Below, piece after piece: positions 26,301 through 35,131 of a DNA stretch of 58,989 bases. Made by a program: the position numbers and the translations under genes. A model generated the notes under the pieces. It saw nothing but the letters and a program-made list of their open reading frames with translations. It was not told the origin of the DNA and searched no databases. The DNA comes from Scatosoma sp045542595 (GTDB lineage: Bacteria > Bacillota > Clostridia > Christensenellales > Borkfalkiaceae): positions 1 to 58,989 of the forward strand of contig JAZQLI010000017.1 in NCBI GenBank assembly GCA_045542595.1, read 5' to 3'. Each line of letters begins with the position of its first letter. Position 1 is the stretch's first letter.

Positions 26301-28955
26301 CAAATGCTTTGCGATATTTATACGGCAATGGAACGTATCAAATCGTCCACGCGCCTTTCGCAATATTTCACGTTCGCTTTTGGCAGAGTAGACTTTTTCG
26401 ACGCGCGAAAAAATTTCTTAAAGGAATTGTACCGTTTGCACAGCTTATGTGCGTCGGTGTTTATGGACTATAACGCCGATAGCTTTAACAGTATGTGTAT
26501 TCGCGCGGCGAGCGGATATTCTAATCCCGTGCTGTCGGGGCTCGTGCATGCGTTAGAAAGCTTTTTAGACGCGGAAAGCAGTTTTCTTGTCGCCGCGGAA
26601 GCGGATAAAGAAAAAGTACCCGAAGAAGACGTGTTGGGGTATTACACGGCGAAAGCAGGCGCGTTGATTGAAAACGTGGATATGTTAGCGCCGTGGTGTA
26701 TGTATAAAAAGACAGCGCAGGCTTTGGAACAGGCAGGGCTTACGTTTATTACCGACGCTTTGGAAAACGGTTCGGTTACCAGTGAAAACGTAATTGACAG
26801 TTTTGAAAAAAATATCTATAAAAACTTTTTACAAACCAACATTCCGCTCGATCCTACGTTGGCGCGTTTTTCCGCCGCCATTTGCGAAGAAAAAAGCGAA
26901 AGCTTGCGCTTGACGATGGACGAGTTTGCGCGTATGACGAAAGAGAGTATTCGAGCAAAGCTAATTTCCCGTTTACCGTCGGAGAAAACGGAAGGTGCGC
27001 TTTGCGTGGAAATGGCAAACTTTACACGGCTTGCAAAATCGAATTTGCGCGGTATGGGGCTTAGAAAGCTGTTTGAAGAAATTCCCGAGCTTATTAAAAC
27101 GGTAGCGCCGTGTATGTTGATGAGTCCCATTACCGTTTCACAATATTTAAAAGCGGAAAACGGTCTTTTCGATTTGGTAATTTTCGACGAAGCTTCGCAA
27201 ATTCCCACAGCGGAAGCCATTTGTTCGTTGGCGCGCGGTAAGTCCGCCGTAATCGTGGGCGACCCTAAGCAGTTGCCGCCGACGGCGTTTTTCCAAACGA
27301 ATTACGTAGACGAAGACAATTTGGAAAACGAAGATATGGAAAGCGTTTTGGACGATTGCTTGGCTATCAATATGCCGCAAAAGCATCTCACGTGGCATTA
27401 CCGCAGCAAACACGAAAGCTTAATTGCATTCTCCAACCTAATGTATTACGACGGCAGACTTTGCACCTTCCCGTCCCCCGACGCGCTTGCAAGCAAAGTA
27501 AAATTCGTCTTAGTGGAAAACGGAATATACGAACGCGGTCTTTCCAAGAAAAACAAGGCGGAAGGGGACGCACTCGTCGAAGAAGTACTGCGTAGGCTTG
27601 CCGATAAAAATTTACAAAAATCGAGTATGGGTATCGTTACGTTTAGTAACGTGCAAAAGGAGTATATCGAACGCAAGCTGACGGCGGCTATCGCGGCAAA
27701 GCGTTTAGAGCGCGAAGCGTACGAACGGGAAGAACCGCTGTTTGTTAAAAATCTTGAAAACGTACAGGGCGACGAGCGCGACGTAGTGTTGTTCTCGGTA
27801 TGCTACGGCCCGGATAGTTTGGGTAAAATTTCCTTGAATTTCGGACCTTTAAACCAAGCCGGCGGTTGGCGGCGTTTGAACGTTGCCGTATCGCGCGCAA
27901 GGGAAGAAATGGTGGTGTTTGCTTCTATGACGGGTGCAATGATTGATTTGTCCAAAACCAACTCTAAGGGCGTGGCGGGCTTAAAAGCCTTTCTCGACTT
28001 TGCACAAAAGGGCAGGACGAATTTGGCTATATCGTCGAACAATCTTTCCGCTCCGAAAATCGGGCTGGGAAAATATATCGCGGAAGAACTTTCGTCGTAC
28101 GGTTACGATTGCCGTTTCGACGTGGGTGTTTCGGGCTTTAAAATCGACGTGGCGGTGGTTGACCCTAAAAACAGAAACAATTTCATTTTGGCTATTTTGT
28201 GCGATACGCCAAACGGTTTCTCCGTGAAAGATAGAAACGTATTGCAAGTACAAACACTCAAACGGAATAACTGGAACGTTTTGCGGTTATTTTCCGTAAA
28301 TTATTATAACAACCCCAAACGCGAAATTAAAAAAATCAAGGATTTACTCGATAAACTCACGGGTGCGGATAAACGCGGCGGTGCGGAACTCAATCGTGCG
28401 AAAAAGCCGTATCGTGCGGCGGTGCTTACCGCAAGGGAAGAAAACGCAACGTACGTAACGTCGGGAGAGAACGATAGGGAAATTATCACGCGGTTAAAAG
28501 CGATTGTAACGGCGGAAGAGCCTATTTCTTACGATTTCCTTGTGCGTAGATGTTTGTCGGGGCTAGGTATTACCAAATACGGCATGAAAGTGGAAGCGCG
28601 TATGCAAGCACTCGTTGCGCTTTGCGGCTTTAAGTACGAGCATATTTTGGGAAAAGACTTCTATCATAAAACGGAAAAAGCCGTTTCGTTTGAAAAATAC
28701 CGCGTGGAAACGGGGAATTTGCTCCGTAAGCAGGAATACGATTTTACTCCCTATGAAATCGTAGCCATTACACGGAGTGCTTTAGAAGATAAAGTGGCGT
28801 TGTATATGGAAGAAATTCAGGTAATCGTCGCTTCCGTATTAAAGATAGCAAAGCCCACCGAACGGTTTATGCAATACGTAAACGACTGTGTTTCGCTCGG
28901 CGAAGAAAAGGGATTGTTTATGCGCTCGGTGTCGGATAGAATTTCTTTGGCGTAA
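23301..28955 (+). CDS. Giant DUF4011 - superfamily 1 helicase - Vsr/REase-like nuclease - DUF3320 protein
   Basis: A single 1884-residue protein. An N-terminal region (1-370) of unknown fold is followed by a DUF4011-like segment (GWERRLLDLSMKNALLSF, near 375). The Upf1/Dna2-type SF1 helicase core has Walker A GPPGTGKSQTITNM near residue 676, a long helical insert, Walker B/DEAS with D1296 in LVIFDEASQIP, and motif VI RRLNVAVSRAREE near 1525. Then comes a nuclease-like fold (GFKIDVAVVDPKN, ILAILCD, about 1590-1700) and a C-terminal DUF3320 winged-helix-like domain. Related single-gene helicase-nucleases have been reported as anti-phage systems; function here is inferred. ATG 23301 is chosen because aaggtgag lies about seven bases upstream; a GTG at 23295 is also possible. 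Codon use resembles the neighbours. Confidence 0.9.
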   Translation: MAQKVKKWEEFLSLRGEATGVVSYADYFAAKPLFSSLQIKNDCTVAAENLTLKIENANGMLIPFEKQFAEIPFESIVNVELGNLLSPVYFGAAEEIREETVTATLLKDKKAVATAQWQITALPFDFWQGVEGNNELLASFVRPRLADCMKMQEEVSAQLKKWNVKCELGGYTGNDKNAVRHILAALFAAIRKLSVQRKAADISRPVEVGAGVNVISTRTASAPEMALFVCSSLESMGLHPVLLFGAKEITCGVWLYDNCFLDTVSDDTERLLAYVSDGINNLAFFDVEDVFSDKNASYSTSETHFNEKLQAGEYYERYVDVRRCRVSHVLPLPLRARSVKGYEILNEEKSAPDSAPALLKQTRSLKETKAQTKDKGWERRLLDLSMKNALLSFSPTKSGVQILSANVDETFDTLLKTGEMRLAAASQDTLNIAKKGVRFGTSSEAQPLKELIAIENKAGILRTYLDESAMVESVGRLVKRNKEADEESGAKILYLAFGFLKWHTRVEKTEHFAPLVLQPVAVKKNKGNSEFVLSVLDEEFSFNSTLLEYLKQEFGIDMRGLESSINGLKISEILAMVRAELIKMRGFEVFDDVYLATLSFSRYQMWYDLRQNIGEFSKNAIVKAFLENSVSFEGVDGQLNEDESRPDTTLTPLQADASQWEAIALSQTGKSFVLHGPPGTGKSQTITNMIANALNDSRRVLFVAEKQAALSVVKKRLDALGLGDFCLELHSNKTNKSDVLQKISATLALSGSAEKVGLGEKASNIVKLKEELAEPVIALHKKRRLGVSVYEALLVCLKNKNTPELMNIESTFYDGLTKEKIASYKRMMATAAAAAKECGGVHNSPFANVNLTEYSLAVRDRLYCASEVMIAEIKHLKNYIGLFLELYRQKISTLTRTKLESLNEIAKTLLSGSLKKYFNENEEDFNVFFNANKRLDGCLESYFKHYKKLIDVSENERKAVTECLENGASVVSDKYVKAVMKKLQKTAYGVYTQEEITSHLQMLCDIYTAMERIKSSTRLSQYFTFAFGRVDFFDARKNFLKELYRLHSLCASVFMDYNADSFNSMCIRAASGYSNPVLSGLVHALESFLDAESSFLVAAEADKEKVPEEDVLGYYTAKAGALIENVDMLAPWCMYKKTAQALEQAGLTFITDALENGSVTSENVIDSFEKNIYKNFLQTNIPLDPTLARFSAAICEEKSESLRLTMDEFARMTKESIRAKLISRLPSEKTEGALCVEMANFTRLAKSNLRGMGLRKLFEEIPELIKTVAPCMLMSPITVSQYLKAENGLFDLVIFDEASQIPTAEAICSLARGKSAVIVGDPKQLPPTAFFQTNYVDEDNLENEDMESVLDDCLAINMPQKHLTWHYRSKHESLIAFSNLMYYDGRLCTFPSPDALASKVKFVLVENGIYERGLSKKNKAEGDALVEEVLRRLADKNLQKSSMGIVTFSNVQKEYIERKLTAAIAAKRLEREAYEREEPLFVKNLENVQGDERDVVLFSVCYGPDSLGKISLNFGPLNQAGGWRRLNVAVSRAREEMVVFASMTGAMIDLSKTNSKGVAGLKAFLDFAQKGRTNLAISSNNLSAPKIGLGKYIAEELSSYGYDCRFDVGVSGFKIDVAVVDPKNRNNFILAILCDTPNGFSVKDRNVLQVQTLKRNNWNVLRLFSVNYYNNPKREIKKIKDLLDKLTGADKRGGAELNRAKKPYRAAVLTAREENATYVTSGENDREIITRLKAIVTAEEPISYDFLVRRCLSGLGITKYGMKVEARMQALVALCGFKYEHILGKDFYHKTEKAVSFEKYRVETGNLLRKQEYDFTPYEIVAITRSALEDKVALYMEEIQVIVASVLKIAKPTERFMQYVNDCVSLGEEKGLFMRSVSDRISLA

Positions 28956-28981
28956 CAGTTAAAGCGCGGATAACACGAAAG

Positions 28982-30661
28982 ATGCAAATACAGGAAACAC
29001 AAAAATTACAAACGGAGTACGCGGCGGAAGATAAGTTGTTTAACTTCCGCCCGATATTCTTTTTCGCTATATGCTTATGCTTGGGCATAGCGTTTGCACT
29101 CGCGTGGCTTAGATACGGTATTTCGCCTTGGTGGTTGACGTTGGCTTTACCCGTTTTTATTACGGTAGTGTGTTTGCAGGGTAAAGGCAAACGTTTGCGC
29201 GCCGTTTTGGCGGTACTTGTGTTATCGCTTGCCTTTTTGCTCGGTGCGGCAACTACCTTTTCTAAAATTAAAAATTTTGAAAATACCAAAGTATATGAAG
29301 GCACGTTTACCATTAGCGGACAGGTCGTTGAAAACGTACTCGACAAGGATACTTGTATCGTTTTGTTGAAAAACGTCAAAATAGGCGAAAAGGAAGTGAA
29401 TGGAAAACTCGTTGCGTACCTGCCGTATACCTTTTATGAAAATATTCGTCTTTCCGACAGCTTAAAAATCAAGGGAGAATTACAAACTTCCGTTTCGGCG
29501 TTTGACGAATACGGTTTTCGTGCTACTGCCGTTTACGACGACGTACGCTATACACTGAGCGTTGCGTCCGTAGAAGATTGTACGATAACCGAGCCTTCTT
29601 TCGATATATTCCTGTTTGTGCGCCAGCGGATTTTTGATGCGTTGCGTACGGGTATGGACGAAACGACGGCGGCGGTAACGATGGCGGTGTTGACGGGCGA
29701 TACTTCGCTAATGGGAGAAAGCTTGCTGCAAAATATGCGCTACGGCGGTATCGCGCACGTGTTTGCCGTTTCAGGATTACACGTAGGAGCGCTATACGCA
29801 TTTTGTTTACTACTCGTTGGAAAAACACCGCTCCGTAAGTTGCCTAAAGCAGGGCGGCTTGCGTTGGTTGCGTTCGTTTTGCTTTTCTATGGCGGCGTTT
29901 GCGGTTACTCGGCTTCCGTGGTACGGGCAACCGTGATGTGTCTTGCTTTTTATTTCGGCAAACTGACGGGCTTTTCTACGGACGCTTTGGAAAACGTAGG
30001 CTTATCCGCAGTCGTCGTATTGCTCCTTTCGCCCGTTGCTTTGTTTACGGTAGGGTTTCAGCTCTCCTACGTGGCGACGTTGGGGATTATACTACTCAAT
30101 AAACGGATTTATTCGGTAATAGAAAGAGTAGGAGTAAAAGCGTTTTGTTACATAAAAAGGCAAACACCGGCGGAATACGCGGCGGAAAGGGCGGATAGAC
30201 CGCTTACGCTTGTCGAAAGCTTTGCGCGCGCGTGCGCGTCCTTTCTTTGCGTAACCGTATCGGCGCAAATTGCCACCATGCCGTTGACTCTTTACATATT
30301 CGGCTACGTTTCCGTTTGGTCTTTGTTGCTCAACTGTACATTTGTGCCTATTTTAAGCGCGGTGTTTTCCGTGTTACTACTTATTACGGCGATAGCCTGT
30401 CTTTTGCCTGCGGCGGCAAGCGGTGTACTTCTATACGTGCCGTCGGTGGTGTGGTCGGCATTGTTGCTCGTTTTTCAAACACTCGATTTTTCTAAGGGAT
30501 TGATAGATTCGGTAGTGCTATCGGGCGGTACGTTGGTTTGTTATTACGGCGCGTGTTTGTTCCTTACCGATAAGTGGAATGCAAGTAAGGGCTATAAAAC
30601 GTTTATGTTTTTTGCCTTTGCGTTGTTGTTTGCCGTTGTTTTCTTTCTTTTGAATACGTAA
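28982..30661 (+). CDS. comEC: ComEC/Rec2-family DNA uptake channel, membrane part only
   Basis: A 559-residue polytopic membrane protein. ComEC forms the inner-membrane channel that brings single-stranded DNA into the cell. Two or three N-terminal helices, an OB-fold/DUF4131 region (about residues 95-200) and the Competence domain with HVFAVSGLHV near residue 265 and further helices are present. The usual C-terminal metallo-beta-lactamase-like domain of full ComEC (~750 residues) is absent; the protein ends in a last hydrophobic helix. The ribosome site is weak. The comEC-holA order is conserved in Firmicutes. Confidence 0.9.
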   Translation: MQIQETQKLQTEYAAEDKLFNFRPIFFFAICLCLGIAFALAWLRYGISPWWLTLALPVFITVVCLQGKGKRLRAVLAVLVLSLAFLLGAATTFSKIKNFENTKVYEGTFTISGQVVENVLDKDTCIVLLKNVKIGEKEVNGKLVAYLPYTFYENIRLSDSLKIKGELQTSVSAFDEYGFRATAVYDDVRYTLSVASVEDCTITEPSFDIFLFVRQRIFDALRTGMDETTAAVTMAVLTGDTSLMGESLLQNMRYGGIAHVFAVSGLHVGALYAFCLLLVGKTPLRKLPKAGRLALVAFVLLFYGGVCGYSASVVRATVMCLAFYFGKLTGFSTDALENVGLSAVVVLLLSPVALFTVGFQLSYVATLGIILLNKRIYSVIERVGVKAFCYIKRQTPAEYAAERADRPLTLVESFARACASFLCVTVSAQIATMPLTLYIFGYVSVWSLLLNCTFVPILSAVFSVLLLITAIACLLPAAASGVLLYVPSVVWSALLLVFQTLDFSKGLIDSVVLSGGTLVCYYGACLFLTDKWNASKGYKTFMFFAFALLFAVVFFLLNT

Positions 30662-30695
30662 AGTGGGGAAAGAAAGGAAAATGACGGCGGATTCG

Positions 30696-30725
30696 TTGAC
30701 TTTTACAGTGAAAATATGCTATAAT
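30696..30725 (+). promoter_or_regulatory. Promoter of holA
   Basis: TTGACT (30696-30701), 18-bp spacer, TATAAT (30720-30725), about 36 bp before the holA start. Confidence 0.8.
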
Positions 30726-30760
30726 AATGCGAGAAATGGAGAACAAAGGAGACGGCTATT

Positions 30761-31756
30761 TTGAAATACGTAGATTTTCGAAAATTTACCGACGAAAACG
30801 GCGCGCAGCCGATATACCTTTTCGAAGGTGAAGAAGCGTATTTTCGCGATAAAGGCGACGCGCTTATCAAAGACCGTTTCGTGCAGGATACTACGCTCGA
30901 TTATACGTCGTTAGACGGTACGTCGCTTAAAGGCGACAGTATCCGTACGTTGACGGACGCGGCAAACAGTTTTCCCTTTCTCAGTGCAAAACGCGTGGTA
31001 CGCGTTACCGAATTTTATCCCACGGAAAAGGATTATGAAACGTATTTAAAAGCCTTTTTCGAAAATCCCCCGTTAGACGGGATAGTGGTAATCGTCAATA
31101 GTGCAAAACCCAAGGCGGGGCAGGCGGCGCTTGCGAAAAAGCCCAACGTAACGTACGTAGATTGCGCCCGTTCGGATGAAGAAACGATAAAGCGTTGGAT
31201 ATATCTCACCTGTAAAAAAGCAGGCGTATACGCCGACGGTGTAACGTGCGGTAAGCTGGCGGCATATTGCATATGCGATATGGCGCGTATTGCCAGCGAA
31301 ACGGAAAAATTACTCGGTTATTTACAGGCGACGGGGGGTACTCGTTTAACCGACGAGCTGGTGGATTCTTTGGTCTATCCCGATTCCGAATATAAAATTT
31401 ACGAACTCACAAACGCGCTTTCGCGGAAGAATTATAGCGAATACGTAAAAATTTTAAACGATTTATCGACGAAAGGTTTTAACGAAACTTCGCTTTTATC
31501 CACGCTCGCTTCGTATTTTAGGAACTTATACGAAACTTCCCTTTTGAAAGGCGGCGATAAGGAAGTGGCGGCAACGATGGGGATAAAGGAATACGCTGCG
31601 AAGAAAAATCGTGAACAGGCGGCAAAATTCCCTAAAGGCGCGTTATGGAATATGTACCGCGTGATATACGGCGCAATCAGTGATATCAAATGCGGCGTGG
31701 TTACGCCTGCGGCGGCGTTGAAAACGGTAACGGCGCGGCTGTTTTTTGGTGAATAA
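30761..31756 (+). CDS. holA: DNA polymerase III subunit delta
   Basis: A 331-residue clamp-loader subunit. The start YLFEGEEAYFRDKG (about residues 18-31), the SFPFLSAKRVVRV segment and the C-terminal collar domain match HolA/YqeN. The start codon is TTG, supported by aaaggaga eight bases upstream. Position next to comEC is the normal Firmicutes order; rpsT, which often follows, is absent. Confidence 0.93.
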   Translation: MKYVDFRKFTDENGAQPIYLFEGEEAYFRDKGDALIKDRFVQDTTLDYTSLDGTSLKGDSIRTLTDAANSFPFLSAKRVVRVTEFYPTEKDYETYLKAFFENPPLDGIVVIVNSAKPKAGQAALAKKPNVTYVDCARSDEETIKRWIYLTCKKAGVYADGVTCGKLAAYCICDMARIASETEKLLGYLQATGGTRLTDELVDSLVYPDSEYKIYELTNALSRKNYSEYVKILNDLSTKGFNETSLLSTLASYFRNLYETSLLKGGDKEVAATMGIKEYAAKKNREQAAKFPKGALWNMYRVIYGAISDIKCGVVTPAAALKTVTARLFFGE

Positions 31757-31858
31757 GGGCTAAAAACGTAAAAAAACAAAAAATTGATAACGTAAACGCT
31801 TTATTTTTTACGGAATATTTTATATAATAAAAGTAGAATAGATTTAACGGAGGACGAT

Positions 31859-32737
31859 ATGCCTACGGGATTGTTAACCATAGCGGCGAAGCTTGCCGAA
31901 ATTATGCAAGGGTTTAGCGGCTTTTTTACGAATTTTAATTGGATTTACGGAGTAGAAATTTTTTTCTTTTTCGTGCTTATCTTTTTCGTTTCTAAAGTAC
32001 TCCGTGATAACGACGCTACCAAATTGATGTTAATCTATTGGGCGGTTATCATTATTGTGGGCGCGTTTAACGTGTTCGATTCTGAACTGATTGGCGACGA
32101 ATTTTTCCTGTTCTTTGTTTTACTCGTTTCTGCGTTTATGTTGATTTTGTTTAACGTGGAAGTGAAAAAGAGCCTTTGGGACGTACACGCGTCGAAAGAC
32201 GTATCGGATAAATCGACGGGTAGCGGTACGGAAGTGCGTACGCAAGCGGAAACGGAACGTTGTATTTCCAACGTTATCAAAGCGTTACAAAATATGTCGA
32301 AAAATAACGTGGGCGCGCTTATCGTGCTTTCTCGCGGTAGCCTGCCCAAGCAAGTGTTGCAAAGCGGTGTGGAAATTGATGCGGAAATTTCAACACAGCT
32401 TATGGAAGGGATATTTTTCCCGAAAGCGCCTTTGCACGACGGGGCAATGGTCATTCACGGGCATAAAATTCAAGCGGCAGGCTGTTTCTTGCCGTTGACG
32501 CAAAAGACGAGTTATCCCAAGGAATACGGTACTCGCCATCGTGCGGCAATCGGTATTACCGAAGTTGCTAACGTAATTTCGTTAGTCGTTTCCGAAGAAA
32601 CGGGTATTATCTCTATCGTGAAACAGGGCAACGTAACGAGATATGCCGATTACGATATGTTGGTAGACGCATTGAAAGATTATTACTGGCAAGAAATGCC
32701 GTTGACGGATAAAAAGCGTAGTGGGGGTGTAAGATGA
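31859..32737 (+). CDS. cdaA: Diadenylate cyclase CdaA
   Basis: A 292-residue membrane enzyme making cyclic di-AMP from two ATP. Three N-terminal transmembrane helices (about residues 25-100) precede the DAC domain with its active-site DGAMVIH and RHRAAIGITE motifs. It is the cell-wall/osmotic type cyclase normally followed by cdaR and glmM. A strong site, taacggagga, precedes the ATG; a TATAAT at 31823-31828 may be its -10, with a poor -35. The stop overlaps the next ATG by four bases. Here the partner is reduced to a short peptide and glmM is not next. Confidence 0.95.
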   Translation: MPTGLLTIAAKLAEIMQGFSGFFTNFNWIYGVEIFFFFVLIFFVSKVLRDNDATKLMLIYWAVIIIVGAFNVFDSELIGDEFFLFFVLLVSAFMLILFNVEVKKSLWDVHASKDVSDKSTGSGTEVRTQAETERCISNVIKALQNMSKNNVGALIVLSRGSLPKQVLQSGVEIDAEISTQLMEGIFFPKAPLHDGAMVIHGHKIQAAGCFLPLTQKTSYPKEYGTRHRAAIGITEVANVISLVVSEETGIISIVKQGNVTRYADYDMLVDALKDYYWQEMPLTDKKRSGGVR

Positions 32738-32838
32738 AATTTATCAATTTCTTAAAGAACGTATTCGTTTCTAAATTTTGGATAAAAGCCATGTCGCTCC
32801 TGTTGGCGTTTTTCGTGGTTATTTTATTGAACGTATAA
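32734..32838 (+). CDS. 34-residue CdaR (YbbR)-like membrane anchor peptide
   Basis: A small gene overlapping the cdaA stop (ATGA), so it is probably translated by coupling. The peptide begins MKFINFLKNVFVSKFWIKA and continues with a hydrophobic run LLLAFFVVILL, then stops. This is just what the first ~30 residues of CdaR look like: a short basic N-tail, a lysine before the helix and one transmembrane segment. Full CdaR carries several extracytoplasmic YbbR domains (300+ residues) and controls CdaA; none is encoded here in any frame before lysC. It may be a working minimal regulator or the remains of cdaR. Confidence 0.7.
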   Translation: MKFINFLKNVFVSKFWIKAMSLLLAFFVVILLNV

Positions 32839-32881
32839 AGAGAGAAGGCGCGTTGCGCTAAAGGTTGAAAAAAGGAGTAAT

Positions 32882-34204
32882 ATGAGTATCAAAGTATGTA
32901 AATTCGGCGGAACGTCCATGGCGGACGGGAACGTAATTTTATCGGCGGCGAAAATTGTGGAAGCGGACAGCGCGCGCCGTTACGTAGTAGTATCCGCACC
33001 GGGGAAACGGTTTAGCGGTGATATCAAAGTAACCGATTTGTTGTATAAATGTTCGGACGCGTTAGAAGCGAACGACGAAAAGACGTTTGAAGAAACGTTT
33101 GAAAAAATCCGCGCTCGGTTTTTGAATATTGAAGTGGAAATCGGTAAAAAGTTGGGTATGGAAGAAGCGCTTGACGAAGTGTACGTTGCGGCAAAAGGCG
33201 GTGCGGGTCGCGATTATTGCGCTTCCCGTGGTGAATTTTTGGCTGCGAAAATTATGGCGGCAGTTTTGGGCGTGCCTTTCGTAGACGCAACGGAGTTCGT
33301 GCAATTTAAACAAGACGGCGCGTTAGACGAAAAGACGTTTGAAAACGCGGCGAAAGTGCTTGGTAAGTATCAACGCGCAGTAGTACCCGGCTTTTACGGG
33401 CTTGGTTTTGACGGCAAAGTAAAGACGTTTTCGCGCGGCGGTGGGGATATTTCCGGTTCTATTGTGGCGCGCGGCGTAATGGCGGATTTGTATGAAAACT
33501 GGACGGACGTGAGCGGATTTTACGCTTGCGACCCCCGTATCGTAAACTCTCCCAAAGCTATGACGGAGCTTTCCTATCAAGAACTTCGCGAACTTTCGTA
33601 TATGGGTGCAAACGTATTACATAGTGAAGCGATATTCCCCGTGCGTAGCGCAGGGATTCCCATTCGCATTTGTAACACGTTCCGTCCGCAAGACGCAGGT
33701 ACGTATATTGTGAAATCTTCCACGCGCGACGTCCGCGAAAACGCAGTTACAGGTATTGCAGGTAAGAAGAATTTTACCGTTATTTCACTTGAAAAATCTA
33801 TGATGAATACCGAAGTCGGGTTTGTGCAAAAGGTGCTTACGGTAATCGGGAATCACGGTATTTCGTTTGAGCATTTACCGTCGGGTATTGATACTATGTC
33901 TTTGGTTATCGATAACGAATATTTGAAAGACGGCGCATTGGAAACGATTATCGCCGAGATGAAAGCGGCTGTGCACCCCGATAAAATTTACACGCACGAA
34001 AACATTGCCTTGGTGGCGACGGTGGGGCACGGTATGGCAAATAATATCGGTACGTCGGCAAGGCTGTTCAAAGCACTCGCCGAAGCGCACGTTAACGTCA
34101 TTATGATAGACCAAGGCTCGAGCGAGCTCAATATTATCGTCGGCGTGGATAATGAAAACTATACCAAGTGTATTGAAGCAATTTATAACGAATTTTTTAA
34201 TTAA
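32882..34204 (+). CDS. lysC: Aspartate kinase
   Basis: A 440-residue enzyme phosphorylating aspartate, first step to lysine, threonine and methionine. Kinase motifs: KFGGTSMAD at the N-terminus, FSRGGGDISGSIVA near residue 180. Two ACT domains follow (about 295-435), including VGHGMANNIGTSARLF, so it is likely feedback-regulated. Not fused to homoserine dehydrogenase. Strong aaaaggag precedes the ATG. Confidence 0.96.
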   Translation: MSIKVCKFGGTSMADGNVILSAAKIVEADSARRYVVVSAPGKRFSGDIKVTDLLYKCSDALEANDEKTFEETFEKIRARFLNIEVEIGKKLGMEEALDEVYVAAKGGAGRDYCASRGEFLAAKIMAAVLGVPFVDATEFVQFKQDGALDEKTFENAAKVLGKYQRAVVPGFYGLGFDGKVKTFSRGGGDISGSIVARGVMADLYENWTDVSGFYACDPRIVNSPKAMTELSYQELRELSYMGANVLHSEAIFPVRSAGIPIRICNTFRPQDAGTYIVKSSTRDVRENAVTGIAGKKNFTVISLEKSMMNTEVGFVQKVLTVIGNHGISFEHLPSGIDTMSLVIDNEYLKDGALETIIAEMKAAVHPDKIYTHENIALVATVGHGMANNIGTSARLFKALAEAHVNVIMIDQGSSELNIIVGVDNENYTKCIEAIYNEFFN

Positions 34205-34218
34205 GAGGGATATACAAT

Positions 34219-35055
34219 ATGAAAAACGTTACGGTGAATTTAGCGAAAGAATACGGCTTGCAAGGCAACGCTACGTTGCAATGTATGGCAATGGATATGC
34301 CTTGGGACGCTATAAAAGATACTTGGAAAAGACCGGCGCTTATCGTTGTGCCCGGCGGCGGATATGGTATGGTAAGTAAACGCGAAGCCGAACCTGTTGC
34401 TTTGCCTTTTCTAGCGAAAGGCTATCAAACGTTTATTTTAACGTATAGCGTGGGCGGCGAAAACGGTTTTTCGTATCCCCAACAGCTTTTGGAAACAGCA
34501 ACGGCGGTAGATTACGTTAAAAAACACGCGGACGAATTTGACGTTAACCCCGAAGAAGTATTTGTTATGGGCTTTTCCGCAGGCGGACATCTCGTAGGGA
34601 ATCTTTGCGTGGAATACGCTTCCGTATCCCAAAAAATGGGCAGAGAATTAGATTGTAAGCCTACGGCGGCAGCACTTTGCTATCCCGTTATTTCTCAAAA
34701 GCACGGGCATCAGGGCTCGTATATCAATCTTTTGTACGGCTACTCAGACGAAGCGAAAGAAGAGCTGTTAAAAACGTTGAATTTGGACGAAGCGGTAACG
34801 AAAGATACGCCGCCTGCATTCCTTTGGACGACGGTTACAGACGGAGCAGTGCCTGCGGATAATACGCTCCGCTACGCAATGGCGCTCGATAGAAACGGCG
34901 TTTCGTACGAGCTGCACGTTTACCCCGAGGGTAATCACGGTAAATCGACGGGCTCGTTAGAAGTCAACGCGGAAGACCCGTCTTTGAAACGGCTTTCCCG
35001 TTGGGTGGAAGAATGTGATTTATTCTTAAAACGCTACGTAAAAGAGAATATATAA
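34219..35055 (+). CDS. Alpha/beta hydrolase, BD-FAE/prolyl oligopeptidase-like esterase
   Basis: A 278-residue cytosolic hydrolase. The oxyanion region VVPGGGYGMVS (about residue 43), nucleophile elbow GFSAGGH with catalytic Ser near 116, Asp in TVTDGAVPADN and His in GNHGKSTG make a complete triad. Close relatives remove acyl groups from carbohydrates or small esters; the substrate here is unknown. It ends at a terminator shared with leuS. Confidence 0.9.
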   Translation: MKNVTVNLAKEYGLQGNATLQCMAMDMPWDAIKDTWKRPALIVVPGGGYGMVSKREAEPVALPFLAKGYQTFILTYSVGGENGFSYPQQLLETATAVDYVKKHADEFDVNPEEVFVMGFSAGGHLVGNLCVEYASVSQKMGRELDCKPTAAALCYPVISQKHGHQGSYINLLYGYSDEAKEELLKTLNLDEAVTKDTPPAFLWTTVTDGAVPADNTLRYAMALDRNGVSYELHVYPEGNHGKSTGSLEVNAEDPSLKRLSRWVEECDLFLKRYVKENI

Positions 35056-35078
35056 TATAGTAGATATAGTAGATAAAA

Positions 35079-35107
35079 TAACCCCTTGCCGATATGGCAA
35101 GGGGTTA
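35079..35107. terminator. Bidirectional terminator between esterase and leuS
   Basis: Perfect 12-bp stem taaccccttgcc / ggcaaggggtta around gatat, between convergent genes. A short tatagtaga duplication lies just upstream (35053-35072). Confidence 0.9.
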
Positions 35108-35131
35108 AATCGTGTTCTTTTGTTGGATAAA

